DNA from: Lineus longissimus
Taxonomy: Eukaryota > Nemertea > Pilidiophora > Heteronemertea > Lineidae
Assembly (NCBI RefSeq): GCF_910592395.1
Contig: NC_088309.1
Location: 14,636,599-14,700,598 of the forward strand
Direction: 5' to 3'
DNA: 64,000 bases
This document shows positions 10,609-22,639 of this stretch, one piece after another (positions within the stretch are counted from its first letter, which is position 1; each line of letters begins with the position of its first letter). The notes under the pieces are model-generated. The model saw nothing but the letters and a program-made list of their open reading frames with translations. It was not told where the DNA came from and searched no databases. A program made the position numbers and the translations under genes.

Positions 10609-12460
10609 TTTTCCGGCATTTTTAACTTATGGCTTTATTGACCGCCGTTTGGGTCGGATTTCCCGGTAATTTTTTGACTTCGCAAACTTTGTGGGTTACA
10701 CCTGCGCTACATTTCTGTGGTTTATTTAGGATATTTTTGTTTGAATCTGACAAAACATGACTTGGAGCCCTGGATTCCACTGACCTCGGGCATGGGATAA
10801 AACCTCAAACACCCACCATTGGCCCGATTCAAGTATGGGTGTAGGCAAGTATGGATGTAGGCAGAGTGAACTGAATTACGCTTTATATATTACTTCTAAA
10901 TGTGGGAGTTTACCGCATTACAGCATCCCGGCCATCTCCAGATTAAACACAAGACGCCTAAAGTGTTTTTGTCCACCCAGATTAAACAAAAGTCATTGAA
11001 ATCTAACTAACCCTGAAAGTTACATATTATGAACATGAGTATTAATTATTAATTAAAAGTCAACGTTATTGCTTACTTTTTCTAGAGAGCTTTATCAGTA
11101 CGTGGCTCGTGGTTATTTCTAAAGTATTTTCCCATGCGATGAAAACACTGCTACAATCCCCTCTTGATCCCAAGTTATCTACAGTTCGTTTATTGAACGT
11201 TTGTCAGATTTCCAACCAGATAATCCTGTCCAGTGATAAAACCTGAATGCTACTGGCATGGTAATCAACCTTAAATGTTATGCCTTTATAATACAAGAAA
11301 TAATCCTACATGTAGTATCACACCATTCAAACACAAATAATAATCAGAGAATGTCCGCTGCAGCTTTGGGAGCGCAGTCTTTTTCGTACTAAAATATAAA
11401 ATTAACCACGCTGGACACGACAAATTGTCTTAGATAATTTTCAGCGTCCTGGAACGTTGTTCGGAATCACGCGATCCTTGCTCGAGCGTAATTTAAACTC
11501 ACATATAATATGTATTGTCAATAAGGGGATATCAGTGGCATAGCAGTTATAGCTAAATGCCAGGGGATGATGTGACTAATGTCAATCACGCGCCGGGCTA
11601 ATAATCAGGAGGTCATGGGTTCGCTTCTCGGAGGATCACTGCTTTTCGGTAGTTAGTAATACCTGGACGAAGATTTTGGCAATTGGACGCTGGACTAGTT
11701 TTGTAGCATTGGATTGCATCACCTACATTCAATAAATCATGCCACCAGTAAACTGCAGTGGGCCTTATCGAATTGACGGAACGGACTGGACTGGAACAGT
11801 TTGGTACTTTTAGTGCCATAAATTACAACATTATACGTGCAGGAATCGATTACCAGGTGGGCCGCGGGAATCTTCAACCCGGTGTTATGACTGTGGTACA
11901 ATGTATGTGGAGAGGCTGACCTTAGGACATTTATCACAGAGGGGAGCTGAAGAATCCAGCCGTGAATAAATGTTCATGCCCCAGTGCAGTTGCCCTGAAC
12001 TGGTAACCTTGATGAACGCTGGGTATTGGAAAACTATGGATCACGAAACACTAAGGATTGGACTGGGAAAGTCTAGACTGACAATCATCACTCTCCACCG
12101 CCTGAAATTAATGAACTGATGCCCTGTCCCGGCACATTTCCTAGTACCCCATTGGTTCTCAAAGTTGATGAAACAGGAGCATCATGGAGCCAAAAAAGTG
12201 GCAGAATCTCCCTCCAAAGGGGATCAAAATTTCTACAAGAGTTTTCACTTGGAGTGGCAAGAAAATAAAAGGTTTGCGAAATAGGGATACTTAAGTACAA
12301 TTGAGGGAACAAGAACTCGGTGAACGAAGATACGCACCCCCTTAATAGCACACTCGATTATGCCTGGGAAATGATTACGTAATGCCAAAATCCAACATGG
12401 CTGCCAATTCGCCCCCTTCCCGTTCATTTATAACTTTTAACATACCTTCTTGCTTCTTGG
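10609..12460. other. Unassigned; possible tRNA-like Pol III boxes near 11533-11625
   Basis: No protein-coding gene is seen. TGGCATAGCAG at about 11533 fits a box A and GGGTTCGCTTC near 11619 is a weak box B, but the gap is longer than usual. Between them, a 31-bp block (about 11561-11591) is the exact reverse complement of about 13677-13707. Confidence 0.35.
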
Positions 12461-12462
12461 CT

Positions 12463-12650
12463 AGCTAAGTGCCTTCCCCAAGGACCTACACCTCACACTT
12501 GGTGACCCTTCTGCAAGCTAAGTGCCTTACCCAAGGATCCACACCTCTACCATTGTGACCCTTCTGCCAAGTGTCTTGTTAAAGGACCCACACCTCACAC
12601 TTAGTGACCCTTCTGCATGCCATGTGCCTTGCCCAAGGGACCACTCTCCA
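12463..12650. repeat. Short tandem array, about four units of roughly 52 bp
   Basis: Units repeat the pattern CTAAGTGCCTTACCCAAGG, then ACCCACACCTCACAC, then AGTGACCCTTCTGC. The last unit is partial and diverged. The segment GTGCCTTGCCCAAGG resembles the reverse of the CCTTGGGCAAGGC block in the SINE at 22.4 kb, so the array may derive from a SINE tail. Confidence 0.7.
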
Positions 12651-14990
12651 ACGACCAACATTAGCACGTGTTCTCAGCTCCAAATTCCCACTCGGATATA
12701 TAATGTTGACAGCACACAGGCGGTGAAGAGCGATGACTGCTAGTCAAGACTTTCCAAGTCCAATCCATAGTTTTTTAACCCATATTTTTCCGATACACAT
12801 AGATGTGTTGGTGGTCACCCAACGTGTACAGGATTTTAAAAATCCAACAGAATCGAACAAATAACCACAACAAAGCACTACACCACCAGCAAGAATGTGT
12901 ATAACATTGCCATGGTCATCAACAAATAGACGTGTGCAAATCTATTATCAGTAAAGGTCGCCTTTGGATAAGTACGGTCGCATCATCAACCGCCCCGAAA
13001 GTTTGACTTCCTAGCCATTTCAGTCTAGTCCGTCGTTCCGTGAAGTCGATGATGCCCCGTCGGGGCATCTGTGTCCCGTTGATGTCAGTGCATTAAACGA
13101 TAATTGAGGAAATTCGATAAGGGATGGTCGTCTCATGTTACAGTGCAAGTTATTGAGGTCGACGCTACAAACCTTGAATCGTGGTTCCTTGTGAGTGGAA
13201 CCCAGGCGGCGCAATCCAATTATACAAAACTAAGCATCCAGCGTCCAGCGTCCAAATCTGCGTTTAGGTTTTACCAACTACCCTGCTTACAGGAGTAAAT
13301 GGGTACCTATACATGCTTCCCGAAATTGGTGGCTTGCATTGGAACTAACTTTTTCCCCCTCGTCCGTCATTAAAGGCATTCAAGTGTGTTGGTCAACCAT
13401 GACTATCTCCTTTGTCCCTCCACCATAAGGCCTAGTTTCCCCTTATGACATCACTACTTCGGACACTCAGCGCCCCATTTCTGGAAAGGTGTATATTTGG
13501 CAGAGATGGCAAGGTCTGAACGTCAATAATCCTGAGCGGTGTATAGCTGCAGTTCGGACTTCGAGAGAGTAGAGCTTGAATCATGAATGGACAGGCCAAT
13601 AGCTTGGGGTAAAAATTATAAGTCTCATAACTCTCACACATGTTTTCTGAGGTTGATTTTCTATGATTGAACTTGATCGCTTGATTGACATTAGTCACAT
13701 CATCCCCTGGCATGTTCACAGCTTTTTCAAAACTAACAGCTGCCATCTTTTCCAAGGCCATTGTCCATCACAATTCTAGCATTGCTTGTGGATTCAAATC
13801 TTCAGAACAAACATTTACAGATTTACCTGCAAGGCAATACTGTATTGACATCTCAACATTGGCTTCTCATCTTCACTACATCTGCCTCACACAATATACA
13901 TGTATGTCTGATGGATTTCTTACAATCCCAGCCTGGAGTTTGGCTTGATCATTATTCTAACCATAAAGGAATCGTGTCATCAAGTCCTTATTTCCACATT
14001 TTCCCACTGGGTAGATGTTACTACAGAGCCGTTTTAGTTAAGCTGCAAACTTCTCAGCCGATTTCACTCGCTTTTGCTATCTACTCCTCCGTACTTTTTG
14101 GGGTTGTATTTTCCTGAATCTACTATTAAAGCTCATTAACCTCAGTTGCGCTTTTGGTTTTCTCACAGTGGTGGCCAATGACAAAGTTTGCTGCTCGACA
14201 TTGCAGTCTGGTTGGCAACTAAGTATATTTTTCATCATCTAATCAACCACACCACTTCGCAGTGTCAGATAATCTACATTGCTAGATGTCATATCGTTCA
14301 TCAGCACCATCACGAGTACACGGTGGAATCCTCAGCATAGACGATCTGTTAGACTGTTTGAGTCATGGTGCAGCCAATATCTAGTGTGGTCCTGATAATC
14401 GGACTCTGCACCAAAAGTATCCGACAGTTGGTCCATGGGATTATATTCTATTTCCATCTTGTCTAGGTACGCAACCTTCAAAGAAGTGTTTCTGATCATG
14501 AACGCTACTATACCCATATCTTCTTTACTTTCAGAAATATATGCAAGTAAGGTATGCTACCAAACCTCAAATTCACTTTAATTGCCGTAGTTCCACACAA
14601 AGAACTATAAGTAGAGCACTATGCTGACCTTGACTCTGTTTCAATTCAAGTGGGAATTAAGGATCGTTTTATTCAAACCCAACTTGAATATTGCTGATTT
14701 CCTTAAATTCATAGTCTTTCTATATCTGCACAGTAATCATGGTCGACTCCTTGAATGAAAACATTTTTTTGTAATATCATACGAGGCTCAACTTGAATAC
14801 TACAATGCCAAGTTGCTCACTTCGAAGGTTTAGTGCAGCTTAGTTGTTGTAGTTGAGTAGGACGTTCCCTAAAATGTATACACAGTTTTTTAGAACTCCA
14901 CTAGTAACTTTTGCTAAATTAGGCAATCAAGCTGAGCAGATATAATTGACTCAACTAATTGACTTAACTCACGTCTATAAACGACAATAG
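12651..14990. other. Unassigned non-coding sequence
   Basis: No recognised gene. The overlapping frames 13432-13761 minus, 13685-13948 plus and 13761-14117 plus lack family motifs and compete with each other. The exact 31-bp inverted partner of 11561-11591 lies at about 13677-13707. Confidence 0.4.
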
Positions 14991-14996
14991 TTGCCA

Positions 14997-15029
14997 TGAC
15001 AACTACTCACTTGTTATGAGTAGTTGTCA
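14997..15029. repeat. Perfect 13-bp hairpin
   Basis: TGACAACTACTCA and its exact reverse complement are separated by a 7-nt loop. No role can be assigned. Confidence 0.7.
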
Positions 15030-17500
15030 AATACGACAAGGATCATTATAAGGATGAAGATGAAGAAGAGCACAAACCGGTTTGTCGTTAAGAGATATCA
15101 ATAAAATTAGTGCTATAAAATCTATTTCATGGCTACAATATATGCAAATCATTACATTATAGCCCAGCTTTATTTTGTTTCCATGGGAGCAACTCGCAAG
15201 ATTACAAAAGTTTATTACCAACAATAACCTAATGTCAGAAAACAAGTCATGCCCTAGGAATCAACGAAACTACTTCCTCATTCAATAAGAAAGTCTGACA
15301 AAATTTTGTGCGACGCATTGAATTTCCCCCGAACATGCCAAAATGAATACAGAACCACATTTTGACAATGCGTGTGTAAGCTTATATGTTTGAATATGTT
15401 CATTTCTCCAAATATATTGAAATATGCCAGTCATGCATCGATACTATATAATTTTGAGGAATAATATCTGACACTTGAATAAATTACGTTAAAGTAACAC
15501 ATTTGAATGTGTTGGGATGAGGAGAAACATTGGACACACAACACACAAGGTCGTAAACCACCAGTGAATTAACTTGTTCATTCTATTCCTGACCAATTAA
15601 AAAGTGTTTAACGCAAAAGTTCGGCCGATTTCATCCCAACAGCATGCTGATCGGCCTTTGATTAATCAACGCTTGAACCATCTACCGATATTTATAAGAA
15701 ATCGAGAAAGATAAACTGCAAATTTCTAAAATGGCCCCTAATTCTACTTCAACGTGAATTATGCTGGCAAGGCACGTAATATCACATTGTAGTTTGGTAT
15801 GGACAGTAGGCTTGCCAGTCCTGTTTCCAACTGTAACTAAATCGTGATGAAAAGTCCCACTGGTGCTGTCAGTAAATATGCGCGCCAATAAATTATCAGA
15901 CCAGGACGGACCCATGATGCAAATTTCTTAATTAAAACCGCCACAGATGTAATCAAACTGAAACTCAGTCGACTTTATGATTGTTTGACAGTAGAGGGTA
16001 ATGACAAATCTAAACCAACAGTCGATAACGGCCCGCCTGGGCAAGATTATGGCTTACAAAAATATTTTAATTTAGCATTAGAAAATTGCTTGGCCATCAA
16101 TTGATGTCGCAAGCGAAATATAGGACCGATGAGCATCCCAACCCTGTCAGTGGTAAATTGTGTCATGCCTGTGACCACTTTTGTCTCGCAAAATCCATAC
16201 CAAGTGAGAAATGAGGGGTAGGATCTCTTGCACATTTTACGGCCATTACGGTGAAAATGTGTTGCAGAACACGTTTTATAACTCCAACATGGCCTTTTGT
16301 ATCAGCACGTTCAAAGGCTGAACATGACCGTGATGAAAAATAAACACGTCACGTTCTGTTACTTAATTTTGGAGTTTGAGTTGAATACTGTAACATAATC
16401 TTGGAAATGCATCGATCTATTTTTTTGCGGGATGTTATGGGCCACACCCGTGATGTATGGCCCGCCATGGAAACCTCAATAGAAACAACATGGCGGCACT
16501 CCCAAAATCGCGAAGAAAAAAATCGGAAAAAGAACAGTTTTTCAACTGAACAATAGCGATTCTCCCTTCTTGGGATTATCAGGCGAGAAGACAATTTTGT
16601 GGAGAACTACATGTCAGCAAATTTTGGAGATACCAGTAACTAAATACCCGAAAAATGGCCTCGTAATCGAATACAAATTCGAAAACACCGGGTCGCTAAC
16701 TATCAAGTCACTTGATGGAAAGTAGTTCATGCGCGCTGGGTTTGTATAAATTCCAAAACAGGTTTGTATAAATTCCAAAATAAAATGAGGAAACACACAA
16801 CCGGCGCAACGAAAAACGCGGCGTTGCCATTGCTGCTTTCAAGATTGCACCCAAATGTGGCCGAGTCAGAAAGTTACGTCGTCATTTACTGGCTCTGTTG
16901 AGCTGATTGGCCTGTGACTGGGCCAGTGGACGGCTTTGGGCAGACTCTTGATGAGTATCCGCTAGACGTAGTGTTTGCAGAAAGCTTGAAGCAAAGCCAG
17001 AATGTTGGGGACAAACGCGTTTCGCTTGTTTTAAACTTTTCCGTAGCAGTCGCAAAAAGATGGAATTGTCACTGTTTCTTCGACATATATGTACAACATA
17101 CTTTATTCTAGGTTTTAAACGACCAGTTCAGCATGTAGTATGTCAAGGCTGGGGTTCACACACAGCGGCGAACCTCTGAATGAATGCTTTCTGTACACCA
17201 TTTACATGCACATTAATTCCCTTCGTCGTGCATATATACTCTTTTTAAAATTCATTTCAATGTATATTTGGCTTACATGGTCGGTCAGTCAGATCGATTG
17301 ACCTTGTCTGCAACAGACCACAGATGCCCACAGTTTATCAGAACATGTATCAAAGCTGTAACTGCATTTGGCGGTCGGCGCGCGATATCCATCCGCAAAG
17401 GTTTTATCTTTTGGGGAGGGATATTTGAAACATTGCTCTTGTAGTCATGTTCATTCCAGATCCGTGAGGTCTGTTTATTATGGTGTCACCCCTAATGAAA
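15030..17500. other. Unassigned non-coding sequence
   Basis: No gene recognised. A short tandem duplication of GGTTTGTATAAATTCCAAAA occurs at about 16738-16780. The other open frames are under 85 codons and lack motifs. Confidence 0.4.
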
Positions 17501-17509
17501 GGGCCAGCA

Positions 17510-17695
17510 AGGTTTGGCTTATGAGACAATTTCTAATTCTATCTCTTATGCCAGGCGCCAGACGAAAAGGGGGTTTGTAATCTTAACCAGCTGGTGCAAA
17601 ACCAACCGGCCGCATCGGAAAGAGGTCATCAGCAGGATTCGAACCTTCGATCTCAGGTTAACAAGGCAGAGGCTTTCACCACTGGGCCATCGGGA
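17510..17695 (-). repeat. tRNA-derived SINE (minus strand)
   Basis: On the minus strand, a head with box A TGGCCCAGTGG and a canonical box B GGTTCGAATCC is spaced like a tRNA promoter, followed by a non-tRNA body toward 17510. The flanking bases do not form an acceptor stem and the T stem is mismatched, so it is a SINE head rather than a functional tRNA. Pol III transcription from the internal boxes is expected of the class. The 3' end is not sharply defined. Confidence 0.65.
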
Positions 17696-17956
17696 TCGGT
17701 CGTACGATGGCCTATTCTAAATATTTAGGTGGAATGATGTGCAATATACAGAAAATTGTAAATCGATGTCATTTAGGGCAGTAATTTGTTTGAACCAATT
17801 TAATTGATGCGTTTTTTATTTTTAAAACCCTGATAGTTGGCACCTCCACGCACCATGCCCCGATTCAAGAGTTCAAATCTGAAACTGACATGTTTTATTC
17901 TGAAGTATATAGGATTGTACAAACTCAAATTATGACCTCTTATTAAAAGCGGATTT

Positions 17957-18254
17957 ACTGGATCCACTCACCAATAAGATCCCAAGCCCGACAATACCCG
18001 ATTTCTACTCCAGCCTCGATAGGTAGAGTCTAAACAGCCGAACACAATAGTAGGCCTATCGCAGCCATAAAAGGGGTGGGATATATTTTCGAGAGTTAAC
18101 AACGTAATCGTCATGAATAGTCATGACTCTACAGCAGAACTTTTCATATTACAATTAAGACAATTGGAAGAAACGAAGACAAGATATCCCATCGAGGCGG
18201 GAGTAGAAAGCGGGTATTGCCGGGCTTGGGATCTTATTGGCGAGTGGATCCAGT
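17957..18254. mobile_element. MITE with about 68-bp terminal inverted repeats
   Basis: The left end ACTGGATCCACTC...AATAAGATCCCAAGCCC...TTTCTACTCC (17957-18024) is mirrored at 18187-18254. The two arms are about 90 percent alike, and the 160-bp centre is non-coding. The flank just right of it (18255-18285, CAACTAGTTTTATAGCAGG) recurs at 31850-31879, so the element may be nested in another repeat. Confidence 0.75.
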
Positions 18255-18285
18255 ACAACTAGTTTTATAGCAGGTTTAATTTCGC

Positions 18286-19009
18286 GTTCGCGGTAAAAAA
18301 TTAAAAAACATGAAAAAATGCAAAAGGTCTCGTTTTTTGTGGTTAGATGTTCACATTTTAGAAATTCCATTTTGTGTCTATTAAAATGTTTCTAATTTAA
18401 TGTAACTGTTATTTAATGGGATATTTGATAGTTTTGTGATTTTGAAGCCCAGTTTCTAGTTTATTTAGATTAGAAAACGGTTCATTTTCCCATCGATGAG
18501 TTTGTTTTGGCACACATGTAAGCGCAAAGTGGTATGAGGTATACCGTTCCAATATTGTTGAACACGCAATTTGGCTTAAACCTTACAAGCATTTATGATG
18601 TGTACATCAATTTTTGAGTCATCTCATGAGAAACAATTTACAGTTTATATTGCCATTGATTACAACCTGATTATATTTATAACAAATTGCGAACAAACGA
18701 GAGTGCATGCAGCTTAATTGCAATTAGCAATTAGCAATTAGCAGCTAATCAACACATCTGCCTAAATTCTTAGATCGTTCTCATCAATATAATTCATGTT
18801 GTATGTATTTGTAATCCGACAAATCATACGTGAACCTCATGTGCAGAGTAAATATTTTTCGTTGAATTTTGGTCGTTCCATCATTGTTTTGCACCTCAGC
18901 TCAGTTTGTAGCTGAATAAAAAGGGCTTCATCAGCGGTTGTCCTGACCTCTGTTAAACAGGCTGCAGTCCCCGTAATTTTATGATTATGAGGATACTTTT
19001 ACACAGATG
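18286..19009. other. Unassigned AT-rich sequence
   Basis: No gene recognised. A small repeat of CAATTAG occurs near 18721-18742. Confidence 0.4.
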
Positions 19010-19255
19010 CACTCTAAAAAATTGCTTGTAAAAACAAATAATTTAGTAGTTGCTATTGCACCAACTGTGAAATTAGTAAAACTAACCATTAAATAGTTGT
19101 TCCAACGAAACAGAGTAATAAAAACTACCAATACAATTGTTAAGAATTATTTTATTGGTAGTTAAGACAATTTCACAATCAGTGCAATAGCAACTACCAG
19201 AGTACTAAAAAATTACGATCAGATAGTTATTTTTACTATTTAATTTTAAGAGTGT
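19010..19255. mobile_element. Small MITE, about 245 bp, CACTCT...AGAGTG ends
   Basis: The left end reads ACTCTAAAAAATT and the right end on the other strand ACTCTTAAAATTAA. Internal blocks TAGTTGCTATTGCA and TGTGAAATT are mirrored on the right side. It is AT-rich, non-coding, and folds almost end to end. Confidence 0.65.
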
Positions 19256-22200
19256 GTGCTCATGAAAGTTGCGTCTTTGGAGTAAACGTGTGGTCAAAAG
19301 TATGATAGACGCGTCTGAAATGGTTGATGGTTTGGTAAGGGCTCGCTACATAATCTCCAACAATGGAACCCGGCGACTCTATTCACTTAAGCAAAAGGAC
19401 CGGACTTAGATTCCGGGGGGACTTGCATTTCTTTTACACCGGGTCTCCGACTTTGACGACCATGATCTATATTTTCTTTAACATCTAGAACAATAAAGTA
19501 TCCACATCCAACAAGGACTTTACTGGGGGCTAAATAAGACAGATTTAAAGGTTGAAAATTTATCGGAATCTGCACGGTGAAACCGGGAGGAAACGGCTCA
19601 AAGTCTGGAGTGTCCTGCCGCAAGCATCAGTGAGAGATTTCTACTAATACATTTATTTTATTTTTTCCGAGGTAATTCTCTACACATACACTGCTAGGCA
19701 GAAATATGTTGTTACATGAAGCACAAGCCTAGTACTACATTGTATTAAGATAGCATCCGCTCCTTCAGACGATGCAAGACTTTGTTTTTTAGGAACTACA
19801 TGTACTGTGCAGTGGGACAGTTCCTGCGAAACTGGCGCATGAGACGTCTACAGTTGAATAATTATTTACAACCCTCAAACACTGTTGAAATTATACTTTG
19901 AGTTTTATGCTCTCAATATAATCCAAATGGATTTTTGATGCCAGAATGCTGTCTTGTTAGTCTTTTCAGATTTGAAAGGGGGCCCTGACCAGGGAGAGTC
20001 GAGTTGTGGTCGTTCAATATGATTGTTCTTTTTAGTAGACGAAGGCCGACATGAAATGGAATTTCTTAACGAGCACGTTGTCGCAAAACTATACTTCAAA
20101 AAGCTCTTATTTTTGTCAAGCATATAAGATATTTGTTATGCAATGTGTTAAATAGTGTTTCTTACCTTATCAATGTTTGCAAACTTGCTAGATGGGATCA
20201 CTCCAATAACCGAAAGGCCAGCGTTGCAGCGTCTCTCATCAAATATCATTTATCTGACTACAGTATATATCCAAGTGAAGGCCGCATCCGTTTACATCAC
20301 CCACGGGGAGCTGATACAATTGATGATTGCAATGCCTTGATGTAACTGATAACAAGTCAATTGAAGACTCCTGTCCCGTCAAGCTGTGTGGTTGAAGCTT
20401 GCATCAAGCTGTCCGTTTGTCGGAGCTTCACGAAGTTAAAAACCCAGCCACGGGCATGCCTTATATTGCCAAGGAGTTAATTATAAACGTCTCTTCACGT
20501 GGCGATAGCATATGGCAGATGGGAACAACGTTTTGTCCAACGCATCCGCAGATATTTCATCTTATTATCATATTCAATTAAACGGCGGGCTTTTACCTAC
20601 CGCTCTCAACGATCCACTGTGGATAGCATTAATTATTAACTAGCTGAGACCAACAATGCACGCGCTGAATCCATAAACACAGAGCGATTTTCATTGGTCG
20701 AGACGTCTGCGGAACAATCTGTTCAAAGTTGTAAATGAATCAAAGCACGTGTCATATGTGCGAGTGCTTGACAATAGCGAAAGCACCAATCATTGGGAAT
20801 TATCGGACAGATTGCGATGTTATAATTTGAGGGTTGAAACAATTGCAAATTGCAATTAATTGACGAATTTGGCGTTGGTTTTTAGTGGTTGGCCGCAAAA
20901 TGCCTTCCGGAGTGTTTATACATTTTTGAGTTGTTTAAATTTCATTATTTTATTATTTCTAAAGTTCGTTCGGTTATCGCGAATGCTAAAGATAAACAAT
21001 GTTTACCGTTTTGAAACCATTCGAGGGTGCTTATTCCGTCGATGCTTGCGAACGTAAAGACAGATGCGTAATGATTTTGGTCGATGAAGCCCGATATTTC
21101 CGTTTTTGCTCCGTTGTTTACACTATTATCAGCAAATCAACGACAAATAACTATACACTTCTTTTCAAATAGCTAATTAGAGATTCATACTAGCGTGCTT
21201 GCTAATATGCAAGATGCTTTTGAAAATTAAATGCTGACAAAGGCAAAACATTGATTGTACTAAGGACTAATTAGAGTATACGCAATTGAAGTGTTTTAGA
21301 CGCACGCTCGGATCCCCAAGCCTTGCGTTCAGGGCAGTGCATGCTAGCGGTTCTGCCTTTCTTTGGCTGCGCGCTTGACGCACACAACAACCATGACGGG
21401 AGATGCACCAAAGATTCACGAAGTTCATGAAGAAGCCAGCCGGTGATAAGGCATACAGTGTCAGCGGCCTGCCATGGCTAATGCTCTGGAACAAAAACCC
21501 AGAAAATATCCGATTGTACCCTACAATGGCAGCTATAAAAATTTGATGTAAGACCTCGCCTTTTTAAGGAATATTTCTTTTACGACCTTTTATAACCAAA
21601 TGTTGTGATTGAGGTTGGAGTATATACAACAAAAATTAAGTAATGAGACGTGGCTACTTAGTTACATCATTCGTCTTGTAGAAAGGAGGCTGGATAATCC
21701 TTAGTCGGCCAAAGTCACTGGGCACACATATTTTCCATACTCGATAATTTTAAGTTCGTACCTCACTTTAGCTGAGATGTATACTGCTCATGTGTATTTA
21801 ATTCTGTGACCATGGGACCGTGGTCCATGGTCTTGGAGTGTGTTTGTTTTGTGTAGTTCGACGGTCGCCTTTGGTGTGGCGGGTCACTTGAATAATATGT
21901 TATCCTACATTCATACATTTGGTGTTCAGGTACATGCAAATTAGTTACACGAACTTTGTAAGTGTCTTGTAACGAATCAATGTGTACATACGTACACGAA
22001 ATTAGACAAGGTCTTAACTCAAAATCGTACTGGATTTTTGACTTGGGTGTACGCTCATCACTCTACATGTTTATGAGGCATAACAAGCTAACTCTAACAT
22101 TTTCATTAATTTGTAATGGTATGAACATGATTCCTAAAAGGTGGTAAATATATCTATGATTCCGGATGCTATTTTGCCCGTGTCGGGTCCTATGTCCCCG

Positions 22201-22355
22201 AGTATATAGTTTTATGTTCTCCAAGTTCTATTTCCGGGGTCAAACCAATGTTTCCCGGTACCTATGTTCCCAATATCAAAGGGACACAAGATTTTTTAGA
22301 GACGAAAATGAAAAAAACAGTTCTGAATTAATCGCATTCATTATAATATGCTAGG
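19256..22355. other. Unassigned non-coding sequence
   Basis: No gene recognised. An 8-bp palindromic stem GACCATGG/CCATGGTC lies near 21810. Near 22170-22270 the sequence repeatedly uses phrases such as TTTCCGGGG and TTTCCCGGTACC, resumed after the SINE at 22618 (GTACCGGGAAACATAAGTACC), which suggests the SINE interrupted an older repeat. Confidence 0.4.
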
Positions 22356-22357
22356 GA

Positions 22358-22632
22358 TCAGTGGTGGAGTGGTTAGAACGCTGGAGGCCGCCGGTTCGAT
22401 ACTCAGACAGATCAACACTCATATTTGTGTCCTTGGGCAAGGCGCTTAACCCTACTTGGTTCTCTCTGGAGTAAATGGGTACCAGGCTTGCCTGGGAAGT
22501 TAACCTGCGATAGACCAGAATTCTATCCAGGGGGAGTAATACTCCTAAGTCGCTTAATGTTTCGGAAACCAGGATAAGCTCAGGTCGGATGAGCCGTTCG
22601 CATAGACATGGATTTTTTGTACCGGGAAACAT
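22358..22632 (+). repeat. tRNA-derived SINE (plus strand)
   Basis: Box A TGGTGGAGTGG at about 22369 and box B GGTTCGATACTC at about 22394 form a tRNA-like head. They are followed by a body with TGTCCTTGGGCAAGGCGCTT, a block widely seen in animal SINE tails. The element ends near the GGATTTTTTGTACC junction, where the interrupted older repeat resumes. No poly-A tail is seen. Confidence 0.75.
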
Positions 22633-22639
22633 AAGTACC

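Noticed and set aside
12463-12650. Tandem units as a CRISPR array
   Set aside because: Units are contiguous without unique spacers and the sequence is eukaryotic.
17620-17695. Possible functional tRNA gene (box A and canonical box B on the minus strand)
   Set aside because: No 7-bp acceptor stem can be formed and the T stem is mismatched; better explained as a SINE head.
18890-18945. Second hammerhead (minus strand CGCTGATGAAGCCC)
   Set aside because: The GAAA core and cleavage triplet are absent, so it cannot form the ribozyme.
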